A stretch of 64,000 nt of DNA, from positions 620,001 through 684,000 of the forward strand of contig NZ_JAUSWV010000002.1 of assembly GCF_030815485.1 (NCBI RefSeq). Direction: 5' to 3'. Under the pieces are notes generated by a model, which saw only the letters and a list, made by a program, of their open reading frames with translations, did not search any database and was not told the DNA's origin. This document shows, in pieces, positions 1-7,021 of this stretch. How positions within the stretch are numbered: position 1 is the stretch's first letter; every line of letters starts with the position of its first letter. The translations under genes and the position numbers were made by a program. This stretch comes from Streptomyces rishiriensis. GTDB taxonomy: Bacteria; Actinomycetota; Actinomycetes; Streptomycetales; Streptomycetaceae.

Positions 1-1635
1 CGGGCCGGCAAGGCGCCCGAGACGCCGGCGGCCACGTCGGCCTCGGGCGGTGCGGCCAGGAGCGCGCCGCTGCTGCCTCCCGCCCCGGTTCCCGCGCTGG
101 CCGAGTCGCTGCCGCTCGGCTTCGGCATGATCGAGGACCTGCCCGACTTCGTGCCGCTGCTGGAGGGGATCCGGGGCCGCCTCGGCGCCTCCCTCGCGGA
201 CGACCTGCTGCCGCGTACCCGTCTGACGGACCGTAACGACAACGTGCAGCGGCTGCTGCGGGTGCTCGACCGGGACGGTTCGGCGGGCCTGTTGTCGAGC
301 GCGATGGACGGCGGGGTGGGCGTCGAGCTGCTGGACGGCCGCAAGCGGCCCTACCGGGCGCTGTTCCGTATCCGCAGGACCGGGCCGGGCAGCTATGTCG
401 AGACCGCGTCGGACGGCCGGGACATGGAGTACATCACCTCCGCCGCCGCGCAACGGGCCACCGCCCACGACGAGAGCGACAGCCGGGGCGTCGAGGCGGT
501 CGTGGCCGGTTCGGGCAAACCCGACGGGGGCGCGGGCCAGTTGAAGAGTGTCGGCGCCGCCGCGGGCCTCGGGCTCGGCACGAGCGACTCACGCCGCTCC
601 GTGGGCGTCGGACGTGCCCAGTTGGGTGTGAAGACCGTCGCCGAGGCGGCCTCCGCCCCGTCGGCCCGGATGAACGTGCCGATCGAGGCGACCTTGGAGG
701 TGTTCTCCGGCAACCGCCGGGTCGCCCTCGCCCCGTTGAAGGGCCTCAGCCTGACCCACCGGGTACTGGCCGCGGATCTGCGGGCACTGTCACACCTGGC
801 CCCGGTGCCGCTGCCGCAGGTCGGTGTGCACGCGGTGGCCGCCGAGGACGCGGAGGCCGACCGGCTGGGTCCCTGGCGTGACTCGGGGGTCCGGCTGCCG
901 ATGGAGGCCCAGGTCAACGGCTTCCGCGGGACGCCCAGGGTGCAGCAGGCGGTCGACGACGCGGTCCGGCGGGCGGGCGGCGGAGAGCGGTTCCGCACCG
1001 GCGGCGAGGCGGCCTACCACCTGCTGCGCGAGGCCGTCTCCACCGAGTGGCTGATCGCGGCGCTGCCGCTGCTGACCGCCGCGGGCGTGGACCTGCCACC
1101 GGTGCACGCGACCGGCGCGACTGGCCAGGACCTGCGCGCCTCGCTGCACGCCCGGCTGCGCGCCGGCCGGGTGCTGGGCGTGGGCGACAAGATGACCTTC
1201 GAGACGGTCGCGCAGAGCGGGCTCGACGCGCCGCGCCCGGCGGGCACCGACGGCCAGCGGGCCGACGAGCACGGCCGGTCGGCGCGCGGTCTGCTCGGCG
1301 CGGGGGTGCTGAACGCGGACGAGTTCCGGATGAACCAGCTGCTCGGCACCGTGGACGGCTCCGGCAGCGCCACCGCGACCGCCGCCAACGCCGCCGGGTC
1401 GATACCGCTGCACAAGCCCAAGGCGGAGTCGGTGCTGGTGCAGTTCACGCTGGACGTGCGCGCGGTGGCCCAGGTGAACGACCGGGTGCGTTCGGGTCGC
1501 CGCGGGACTGCCGTGCAGGAGGTCACCCTGCCGGATCCGGTGGTCGTCCGGATGCCCGCGCCCGCGGTGCGCCGCATGCTGGCCGACGCGGCGAACGCCG
1601 GGCGTCTGCGGGACCCGGGTGGCCACCTGACCTGA
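1..1635 (+). CDS. C-terminal part of a large unidentified protein (5' truncated)
   Basis: The reading frame is open from the first base of the window to the stop at 1633-1635, so at least 544 residues are the C-terminal part of a longer protein; the ATG at 127 is probably internal. The visible part is an Ala/Gly/Arg-rich stretch followed by a mixed alpha/beta-looking region without transmembrane segments or a catalytic motif I recognise. It ends in a simple charged helix. Length and composition recall the long scaffold regions of streptomycete secreted or polymorphic-toxin-like proteins, but this is only an impression. No function is assigned. Confidence 0.7.
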   Translation, partial: RAGKAPETPAATSASGGAARSAPLLPPAPVPALAESLPLGFGMIEDLPDFVPLLEGIRGRLGASLADDLLPRTRLTDRNDNVQRLLRVLDRDGSAGLLSSAMDGGVGVELLDGRKRPYRALFRIRRTGPGSYVETASDGRDMEYITSAAAQRATAHDESDSRGVEAVVAGSGKPDGGAGQLKSVGAAAGLGLGTSDSRRSVGVGRAQLGVKTVAEAASAPSARMNVPIEATLEVFSGNRRVALAPLKGLSLTHRVLAADLRALSHLAPVPLPQVGVHAVAAEDAEADRLGPWRDSGVRLPMEAQVNGFRGTPRVQQAVDDAVRRAGGGERFRTGGEAAYHLLREAVSTEWLIAALPLLTAAGVDLPPVHATGATGQDLRASLHARLRAGRVLGVGDKMTFETVAQSGLDAPRPAGTDGQRADEHGRSARGLLGAGVLNADEFRMNQLLGTVDGSGSATATAANAAGSIPLHKPKAESVLVQFTLDVRAVAQVNDRVRSGRRGTAVQEVTLPDPVVVRMPAPAVRRMLADAANAGRLRDPGGHLT

Positions 1636-1639
1636 TCCG

Positions 1640-2050
1640 CCTGTCGCGCCGACACCGCCCCGCCGGACGGTTCGTCCCGCCGGGAAGCTGCCCCCGCCGG
1701 GGAGGAGCCCCTCGCCGCGGAGATGCCCTCCCGCCGGGGGAAGATGCCGGAGCGGAGAGGACGCCGCGGTGCAGCGCCGTCACGCCGAGGCGGAGGGTGC
1801 GCCGCCGGTGTGACGGCCGTTCCGCCGAGGCTCAGGGTGCGCCGCCGGTGTGGCACCGTCCCACCGAGCGCGCAGAAGACACCGCGGTGCAGCGCCGTCC
1901 GCCGAGGCGGAGAGTCGCCGCCGGCATGGCGCCGTCCCGCCGGCCGTGGGGCCGCCGTCCGGGTGGAGAGGCGTCGGCCGCCCTCGCGGGCGTGGCCCGG
2001 TACACCGGCCCACGCCTCCCCGCACCGGCCGCGCTCCCCCGGCGGGACTT
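1640..2050. repeat. GC-rich degenerate direct repeats in intergenic spacer
   Basis: This spacer between two convergent genes holds no convincing gene. It contains related GC-rich blocks: a 30-bp block at 1783-1812 recurs at 1823-1852 with two mismatches (period 40), and a block at 1761-1808 recurs at 1879-1924 with a few changes. The common core reads as GCCGCCGG and CCGCCGAGG variants. Open frames across it on both strands give only Arg/Pro/Ala-rich low-complexity peptide. Confidence 0.6.
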
Positions 2051-2107
2051 CGGCGCCGCGTCGGCCAGGTCTCGCGACGGCCGCCGCGCGCGTCAGAGCC
2101 GCCCGCG

Positions 2108-3760
2108 TCAGAGCTTGGCGCCGAAGTTCTGTGTCCACCACGGGCCGCCGGAGCCGTCGTGGATTCCCACGCCGATGTTCTTGAAGGAACAGTTCAGGAT
2201 GTTGGCCCGGTGGCCTTCGCTGTTCATCCAGGACGTCATCACCGATGAGGCCGTCTGCTGCCCCTTGGCTATGTTCTCGCCGTACGTCGACCAGCGGTAC
2301 CCGGCGGCCGTGATGCGCTTCCCGGGATCGGCGCCGTCGGGGTTGGTGTGGTCGAAGAAGTCACGGGCGGCCATGTCGTCCGAGTGGCCCTGTGCGGCGT
2401 CGCGCAGCAGGCCGTCCTCCGTGAGGGGGCCACAGCCGGCCGTCGCCCGCTCCTTGTTGACCAGGGCGATCACCTGAGTCGCCAGATCGGACGAACCCGC
2501 CCGCAGGGTCGCCGTCTCGGCTGCGGTCCGCTTCGGCACGGGCGACTTCGCCGGGACGACGGCGGACGCGGTCCTGCTGGTGCGGGGAGTCGGCGAGGCG
2601 CTCGCGCTCGGCGACTTCGACGCCGACGCCGTCGGGGAGGGGGACGGGGACGCCGACGGCGAACTGCTGCCGGCGCCGTCCGTCGTGGGACGGTCGGAGG
2701 CGACTGCGTCCTTCACGGGCTGTACGGCGGTGCTCTCCCCCGTCCCGCCGTCCGGCTGCGTGCCGAAGTAGTAGAGGCCGCCGCCTGCCACACAGGCGGC
2801 CACGACCGCGCCGCCCACCGCCCGTCGGCGGGTGCGGCGCCTGCGACGGGCGTCGGTGCGGGAGGTGGCACGGTCCTTCGCGCCGCGGTGGTTCACCGAC
2901 GGGAGGGAGCCGCCCAGCTCCTCGTCCCCGGCAAGCGGGGACGCCGAGCCGACCAGGGCGACGGTGTCGGCGGCGGAGTGCCACCTCGCCAGGAGCGCGG
3001 ACGACGCCGCGACCAGCGCCAGGCCTGCCAGCAGGCCCTCGGCGGGCATCAGCCCGCTCCACAGGCCCGAGCAGTGCGCGCAGCCGCGTGCGTGCCGCGC
3101 GGTGCGTTTGCGCCACAACGCCGAGGGCCGGCCGTCCCAGCCCGCGAGCGCGCCGCGCAGTTCCGGGCACTGCGGCCGGGAGTCGAGCGCCCGCACGACG
3201 ACCCGGGCCGCCTCCAGCTGTGCCTTCATCCGCTGTACGCGGACCGCTGTGTGTTCCGGCGTCAGGTCCAGGGCCGCGGCGATCTCGGCCCGGGTCAGTT
3301 CGCCGGCGCACTCCAGCCACCACAGGGACAGCAGCCCGCGGTCCTCGGGTTCCAGCCAGCGGGTCGCCCGCGCGGTCTCCTGCCGCTGGCCGGACAACTG
3401 GAGCTGCACGATGGTCAGATCGACGAAGTCGGCCCCCGGATCGGCGACGTCGTCGGCCTCCTCCATGGCACCGTGGACGGGCTGCTGCCGGTTCCAGTGC
3501 GCCCGCACCTGGTTCATCGCGATGGCCACCAGCCAGGAGCGGAAACTCGCGGGATCGCGCAGCGAGTCCAGCGAGTCGAGGGCGCGCAGCATGGTGTCCT
3601 GCACGACGTCGTCGACGTCCACCGATCCGTTCAACGCCCGGCCCACGATGTTGTAGACGAGCGGAAGGTACGCGCCGACGAGCGCGTCCTGGGCCGCCTG
3701 GTCGCCCGCTCGGGCGGCGGTGACGAGCGCCACCGCCTCCACCGTGTGCCGTGTACTCAT
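2108..3760 (-). CDS. ECF-type sigma factor fused to zinc-finger anti-sigma motif, membrane segment and extracytoplasmic CAP domain
   Basis: The 550-residue protein joins several modules. Residues about 20-90 are sigma-70 region 2 (DDVVQDTMLRAL) and about 125-185 are region 4 (ELTRAEIAAALDLTPEHTAVRVQRMK). Residues 198-230 carry C-x24-H-x3-C-x2-C (HARGCAHC), like the zinc-binding anti-sigma motif. A hydrophobic stretch lies at 239-258. An Arg-rich block (304-313) precedes a membrane segment at 314-333, then a Ser/Pro/Thr linker leads to a CAP/SCP domain at 425-550 (HTNPDG, YGENIA, WMNSEGHRANIL, WTQNFG). The positive charge before 314 predicts the CAP domain outside. The ATG at 3760 has a GGGAAG ribosome site; upstream starts lack one. 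Inference: one protein that senses outside the cell and controls transcription inside. Confidence 0.88.
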   Translation of the reverse strand: MSTRHTVEAVALVTAARAGDQAAQDALVGAYLPLVYNIVGRALNGSVDVDDVVQDTMLRALDSLDSLRDPASFRSWLVAIAMNQVRAHWNRQQPVHGAMEEADDVADPGADFVDLTIVQLQLSGQRQETARATRWLEPEDRGLLSLWWLECAGELTRAEIAAALDLTPEHTAVRVQRMKAQLEAARVVVRALDSRPQCPELRGALAGWDGRPSALWRKRTARHARGCAHCSGLWSGLMPAEGLLAGLALVAASSALLARWHSAADTVALVGSASPLAGDEELGGSLPSVNHRGAKDRATSRTDARRRRRTRRRAVGGAVVAACVAGGGLYYFGTQPDGGTGESTAVQPVKDAVASDRPTTDGAGSSSPSASPSPSPTASASKSPSASASPTPRTSRTASAVVPAKSPVPKRTAAETATLRAGSSDLATQVIALVNKERATAGCGPLTEDGLLRDAAQGHSDDMAARDFFDHTNPDGADPGKRITAAGYRWSTYGENIAKGQQTASSVMTSWMNSEGHRANILNCSFKNIGVGIHDGSGGPWWTQNFGAKL

Positions 3761-4081
3761 GGAGACTTCCCTGTCCTCGAGCCGAACGATGTTGTCCGTC
3801 ATATGGGGGATCTCTGCGCAAGCAACGGATAACAGTTCTTCGGAAATTCGTGCGAGGTGAGGTTCACCGCTCAGGGGCCGTGAGTGCAAGGGGACCCGTC
3901 ACATCGGGCGCGGGGCGTCCGGCCGGGGTGGCGCGCTCCCGAGGGCGGAGGGGCCGTCGTCGCCTTCGTCGCCTTCGTACAAGGGGTGTCGGCCTGACGA
4001 CCTCGACGACTACGGTGGCCCGACCGGGCGGCCGTGTCCCACGCGACCGGCAACCGATGTCCGTGCGCGCAAGGAACTTCC

Positions 4082-4486
4082 ATGACTCGAATGCCCGTTA
4101 CCGCCAGATATGCCCGCGTCCTGCTCGTCGGCCTGGGTCTGTCGGGCGTCGCAGCTTCGGCGCGACTGACCGCGGCCGCCGCCGCCTTCGAGTCCGGCGC
4201 GCTGGGCATGCTGGTCGTCGGGATGCTGCTGCTCGCGGCGGCGGCGTGCGCGGCGCTCGCCGTGACGTCACTGGTCCTCTCCGCGAGGTTCGCCAACGGC
4301 GGTGGCGCGGTGCGCAGGGGGGCGGTCGCCGTCGGCTGGGTGATCACCCTGGGCGGTCCGGTCGCGGCCCTCGCCCATCATTTCGCCTGGGGCGCCGGGG
4401 CCGCCCTGGGCGTCCTGCTCGTGGCGCTCTCCAACAAGGCGGCGACCAGGGAGTGGTTCGGGCGAGCGCGTCCCCTGCCCGCCTGA
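4082..4486 (+). CDS. Small hydrophobic membrane protein, unknown function
   Basis: A 134-residue protein with three to four predicted membrane helices (about residues 9-27, 36-65, 80-100 and 102-120) and no recognised motif. The start is set at the ATG at 4082, preceded by AAGGAAC; an in-frame start 48 bases upstream has no ribosome site. It is transcribed divergently from the sigma-CAP gene across a 320-base spacer that shows only a short CTTCGTCGC repetition near 3960. Resembles generic streptomycete hypothetical membrane proteins. No function can be assigned. Confidence 0.7.
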   Translation: MTRMPVTARYARVLLVGLGLSGVAASARLTAAAAAFESGALGMLVVGMLLLAAAACAALAVTSLVLSARFANGGGAVRRGAVAVGWVITLGGPVAALAHHFAWGAGAALGVLLVALSNKAATREWFGRARPLPA

Positions 4487-4630
4487 CGCAACCTCACGTC
4501 CGCTGTTCTCCCGTCCGCTCCCCCGGCCGGTCTCCCCTGTCTGCCGAATCGAGCGTCGCCGCGCCCATGCTCATGCCCATGCCCACCGAGAAGTCGCCGA
4601 CGCGGGCCTTCACAGAGGCCGAACCGTCGA

Positions 4631-4648
4631 CTGGTATCACTGGTACCG
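4631..4648 (+). promoter_or_regulatory. Tandem 9-bp direct repeat upstream of the toxin-antitoxin operon
   Basis: CTGGTATCA at 4631-4639 is followed immediately by CTGGTACCG at 4640-4648, ending 8 bases before the antitoxin ATG. Closely spaced repeats are what ribbon-helix-helix repressors commonly bind, so this may be the autoregulatory operator. It leaves little room for a leader, so the transcript may be nearly leaderless. Confidence 0.35.
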
Positions 4649-4656
4649 TGGGTGCC

Positions 4657-4953
4657 ATGTCGGAGCCCAAAGCGATGAATCTGCGTTTCCCCGACCCCGA
4701 GCAGCGCGCCGCCATCGCCGCTGCCGCGAAGCAGGAGGGGGTCAGCCTCCAGGAGTACATCCTCTCGGCCGCCTACGCCCGCGCGACCGCGGTCGAAGGG
4801 CGCTTCCTGGAGGGCTTCAGGGAGTCGATGGCCCGCAGTGGCGCGGCCTTCGCGGCCGAACCCGGCGACGCGGACCCCAGCGCCGAGCAGCGGGCCGCCG
4901 AGCGGGAAGCGCTGCGGGACCTCGAGGACCAGGAGCGGGGACACGCCGCGTGA
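4657..4953 (+). CDS. Ribbon-helix-helix antitoxin of a Doc/Fic-type toxin-antitoxin pair
   Basis: A 98-residue protein. Residues 6-44 match the Arc/ribbon-helix-helix pattern (MNLRFPD strand, then two helices including VSLQEYILSAAYARA). The rest is a charged helical tail of the kind that neutralises a partner toxin. The ATG at 4657 is placed by the start of the RHH strand; no strong ribosome site is visible. The stop overlaps the GTG of the next gene in a GTGA junction, so the two are translationally coupled in antitoxin-first order. It should bind DNA as a dimer, repress its own operon and sequester the toxin. Confidence 0.8.
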   Translation: MSEPKAMNLRFPDPEQRAAIAAAAKQEGVSLQEYILSAAYARATAVEGRFLEGFRESMARSGAAFAAEPGDADPSAEQRAAEREALRDLEDQERGHAA

Positions 4954-5330
4954 CGCAGCCGGAACCCCCGCTCGACGTCACATTTCTGCTGCATGCCGCC
5001 GAACTGCTCGACGGCGACCCTCAGGTCGACGACTACGGGCCGCTGTACGCCGCGGTCGCGCGGGTGAACGCCCGTGCCCTGGACCACGACGTCTACGGCT
5101 CCTCGTACCTCAAGGCCGGTGCCCTGCTCCAGACCCTGGCGAAGCTGCCGTGCCTGGAGCACTCCAACGAGGCCTTCGCCTGGCACGCCACCGAGGCCTT
5201 TCTCGCCCTCGGCTCCCGCGGGCTCCACTACCCGCCCAAGGCCGCTGTCGCCCTGGTGCGCGAGGCCGCCGCCGGGACGCTCGGCGTCGCCGGGATCGCC
5301 CGCCGGCTGCGGGAGTGGACCGTCTCCTGA
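4950..5330 (+). CDS. Doc/Fic-family toxin homologue with degenerate catalytic motif
   Basis: A 126-residue protein of Doc length and all-helical pattern, starting at a GTG that overlaps the antitoxin stop. Doc kinases use an H-x-F-x-D-A-N-K-R loop. The equivalent stretch here reads PCLEHSNEAF at about residues 67-76, so the catalytic His and the Arg are missing. The flanking helices (SYLKAGALLQTLAK, HATEAFLALGSRG, GIARRLREW) fit the family. Such proteins are commonly annotated as the toxin of a Fic-type system in Streptomyces, but the motif argues against standard Fic/Doc phosphotransfer. It could be an inactive relative or use another chemistry. Confidence 0.72.
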   Translation: MTQPEPPLDVTFLLHAAELLDGDPQVDDYGPLYAAVARVNARALDHDVYGSSYLKAGALLQTLAKLPCLEHSNEAFAWHATEAFLALGSRGLHYPPKAAVALVREAAAGTLGVAGIARRLREWTVS

Positions 5331-5463
5331 CCGTAGTCGGATCCCGGGGCGTTCCGCCGCTCCGGGACCGGGCCCCGGGGGAAACGGGGAGCCGGCGACG
5401 ACGCGTGGGATGTCGGGCACGTCGGGCGCCGGCGGCGCGCCGCACGGGGTTACTGTCGCCGCC

Positions 5464-6654
5464 ATGGACCGTGATCACCGAGGGTGGCTCCCCTGTCTGC
5501 TCGGCGGAGCCGTCTTCGCCGTGTGCATGGCCGGCACCACGCTGCCGACCCCCCTCTATGGCCTCTACCGGCAGAAGTTCGGCTTCTCGGAGCTGACGGT
5601 CACCGTCGTGTACGCGGTCTACGCCTTCGGGGTCATCGGTGTGCTGCTGCTGGCGGGCAACGCCTCGGACACCGTGGGCAGACGTCCGGTACTGATGGCC
5701 GGCCTGGGATGCGCGGCGGCGAGCGCCGTGTGTTTCCTGGCCGCCACCGGACTGGGCTGGCTGTACGCGGGGCGGTTGCTGTCGGGTCTGTCCGCCGGGC
5801 TGTTCACCGGGGCCGCCACGGCGTACGTGATGGACCTGGCGCCGCCCGGCGGCGGCTCCCGGGCCACGTTCGTCGCGACGGCCGCCAACATGGGCGGGCT
5901 CGGCTGCGGTCCGCTGCTCGCCGGGGTGCTCGCGCAGTACGCCGACTGGCCGCTGTACCTGCCGTTCGCCGTGCATCTCGTCCTGGTGGCCTGTTCCGCA
6001 GCCGTCGTGGCGTGGCTGCCGGAGACCGTACGGCAGAGAAGACCGCTGAGCACCGTACGGCCCCGGCGGCCCGCCCTGCCCCCTCAGGTGCGGACGGTGT
6101 TCGGGCCGGCGGCGATCGCCTCGTTCGTGGGGTTCGCGCTGTTCGGCGTGTTCACGTCGGTCAGCCCGGCGTTCCTGGCCGAGTCCCTCGATGTGAGCAA
6201 CCACGCCGTGAGCGGGCTCGTCGTGGCGCTGGCCTTCTTCGCCTCGACCGCCGGACAGTCGGTCGTCGGCCGGGTCGGGGTCGGGCGGTCGCTGCCGCTG
6301 GGCTGCGCCGCGCTCCTGGCCGGGCTGGCGCTGCTCGCGGGCGCCCTGTGGTGGGAGCTACTTCCGTTGGTGGTGCTGAGCGCGGTCGTCGGCGGGGTCG
6401 GGCAGGGACTGGCATTCCGCGGGGCGCTGGCCGCGGTGGCCGAGGCGTCTCCCGGGGACCGGCGCGCGGCGGTGATCTCGACGCTCTTCGTGGTGGCCTA
6501 CGCGGGCATCTCGGTACCGGTGATCGGCGTGGGCGTACTGGTGGGTCCGCTCGGCCTGGAGGGTGCCGGGCTGGTGTTCATCGGGTGCATGGCCCTCCTC
6601 GTCTCGACGGCGGGGGTCTATCTGATCCGGCGGCCGGTACGGGTGGGGACATGA
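5464..6654 (+). CDS. MFS transporter (12-TM drug:H+ antiporter type)
   Basis: A 396-residue protein with about 12 hydrophobic segments. The loop between helices 2 and 3 carries the MFS signature GNASDTVGRRPVL (about residues 62-74), and the first helix contains the TLPTPLY pattern common in this subfamily. The ATG at 5464 begins directly before the charged cytoplasmic N-terminus; the frame is open further upstream, but that sequence is low-complexity. It should export a small compound using the proton gradient; the substrate is unknown and no regulator gene lies next to it. A strong inverted repeat at 6681-6728 follows the stop. Confidence 0.88.
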   Translation: MDRDHRGWLPCLLGGAVFAVCMAGTTLPTPLYGLYRQKFGFSELTVTVVYAVYAFGVIGVLLLAGNASDTVGRRPVLMAGLGCAAASAVCFLAATGLGWLYAGRLLSGLSAGLFTGAATAYVMDLAPPGGGSRATFVATAANMGGLGCGPLLAGVLAQYADWPLYLPFAVHLVLVACSAAVVAWLPETVRQRRPLSTVRPRRPALPPQVRTVFGPAAIASFVGFALFGVFTSVSPAFLAESLDVSNHAVSGLVVALAFFASTAGQSVVGRVGVGRSLPLGCAALLAGLALLAGALWWELLPLVVLSAVVGGVGQGLAFRGALAAVAEASPGDRRAAVISTLFVVAYAGISVPVIGVGVLVGPLGLEGAGLVFIGCMALLVSTAGVYLIRRPVRVGT

Positions 6655-6680
6655 GCGTCTGAGCCTGCTGAGGCGGCGCG

Positions 6681-6728
6681 GTGCGCACCGGCTCGCGGCG
6701 CGGGTGTCCGGGGCGAGCCGGTGCGCAC
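6681..6728 (+). terminator. Strong inverted repeat, probable terminator of the MFS gene
   Basis: GTGCGCACCGGCTCGC at 6681-6696 pairs perfectly with 6713-6728 around a 16-base loop, 27 bases after the MFS stop. There is no T tract, as is usual for terminators in high-G+C actinomycetes. Confidence 0.65.
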
Positions 6729-6742
6729 ACACGCTTGGCCGC

Positions 6743-6754
6743 ACCCGTACGGGT
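6743..6754. promoter_or_regulatory. 12-bp perfect palindrome upstream of the small peptide gene
   Basis: ACCCGTACGGGT is a perfect palindrome located 83 bases before the ATG of the 29-residue ORF. It may be an operator; no protein can be named. Confidence 0.3.
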
Positions 6755-6836
6755 TGGGGTCGGTCCGGGGGCGAAGCGACCGGGGGCCGGACGGCGTTGT
6801 GCAGAACCCGTCCTTCATCACCGGAAAGGCCCCTCG

Positions 6837-6926
6837 ATGCGACGTACCGCCCTCCTCGCCGTCTGTGCCCTGCTCAGCGCCGCGGCCACGGGATTCTTCA
6901 CCACCAGCGCCGTTCGCAGCCGCTGA
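6837..6926 (+). CDS. 29-residue hydrophobic small protein
   Basis: The ORF encodes MRRTALLAVCALLSAAATGF plus nine more residues: two Arg, a single hydrophobic helix and a short basic tail. A good ribosome site, GGAAAGG, lies seven bases before the ATG. The gene sits alone between two strong hairpins (6681-6728 and 6932-6967), which makes it its own transcription unit. It could be a membrane peptide or a signal-peptide-like secreted fragment. I cannot match it to a named family, and its coding status rests on the ribosome site and isolation only. Confidence 0.45.
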   Translation: MRRTALLAVCALLSAAATGFFTTSAVRSR

Positions 6927-6931
6927 GACCC

Positions 6932-6967
6932 GGAAGCCGGGGAAGCCGTCCGGCTTTCCCGGCTTCC
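6932..6967. terminator. 17-bp stem-loop, bidirectional terminator
   Basis: GGAAGCCGGGGAAGCCG pairs with CGGCTTTCCCGGCTTCC across a two-base loop (one G-T wobble). It lies between the small peptide gene on the plus strand and the end of the exporter gene on the minus strand, so it can serve both. Confidence 0.75.
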
Positions 6968-7021
6968 TGCCGTCCTCCTCCGTCTCACGGCTCGTCCGTC
7001 ACACGGCGCTCGTCGCCGTCG

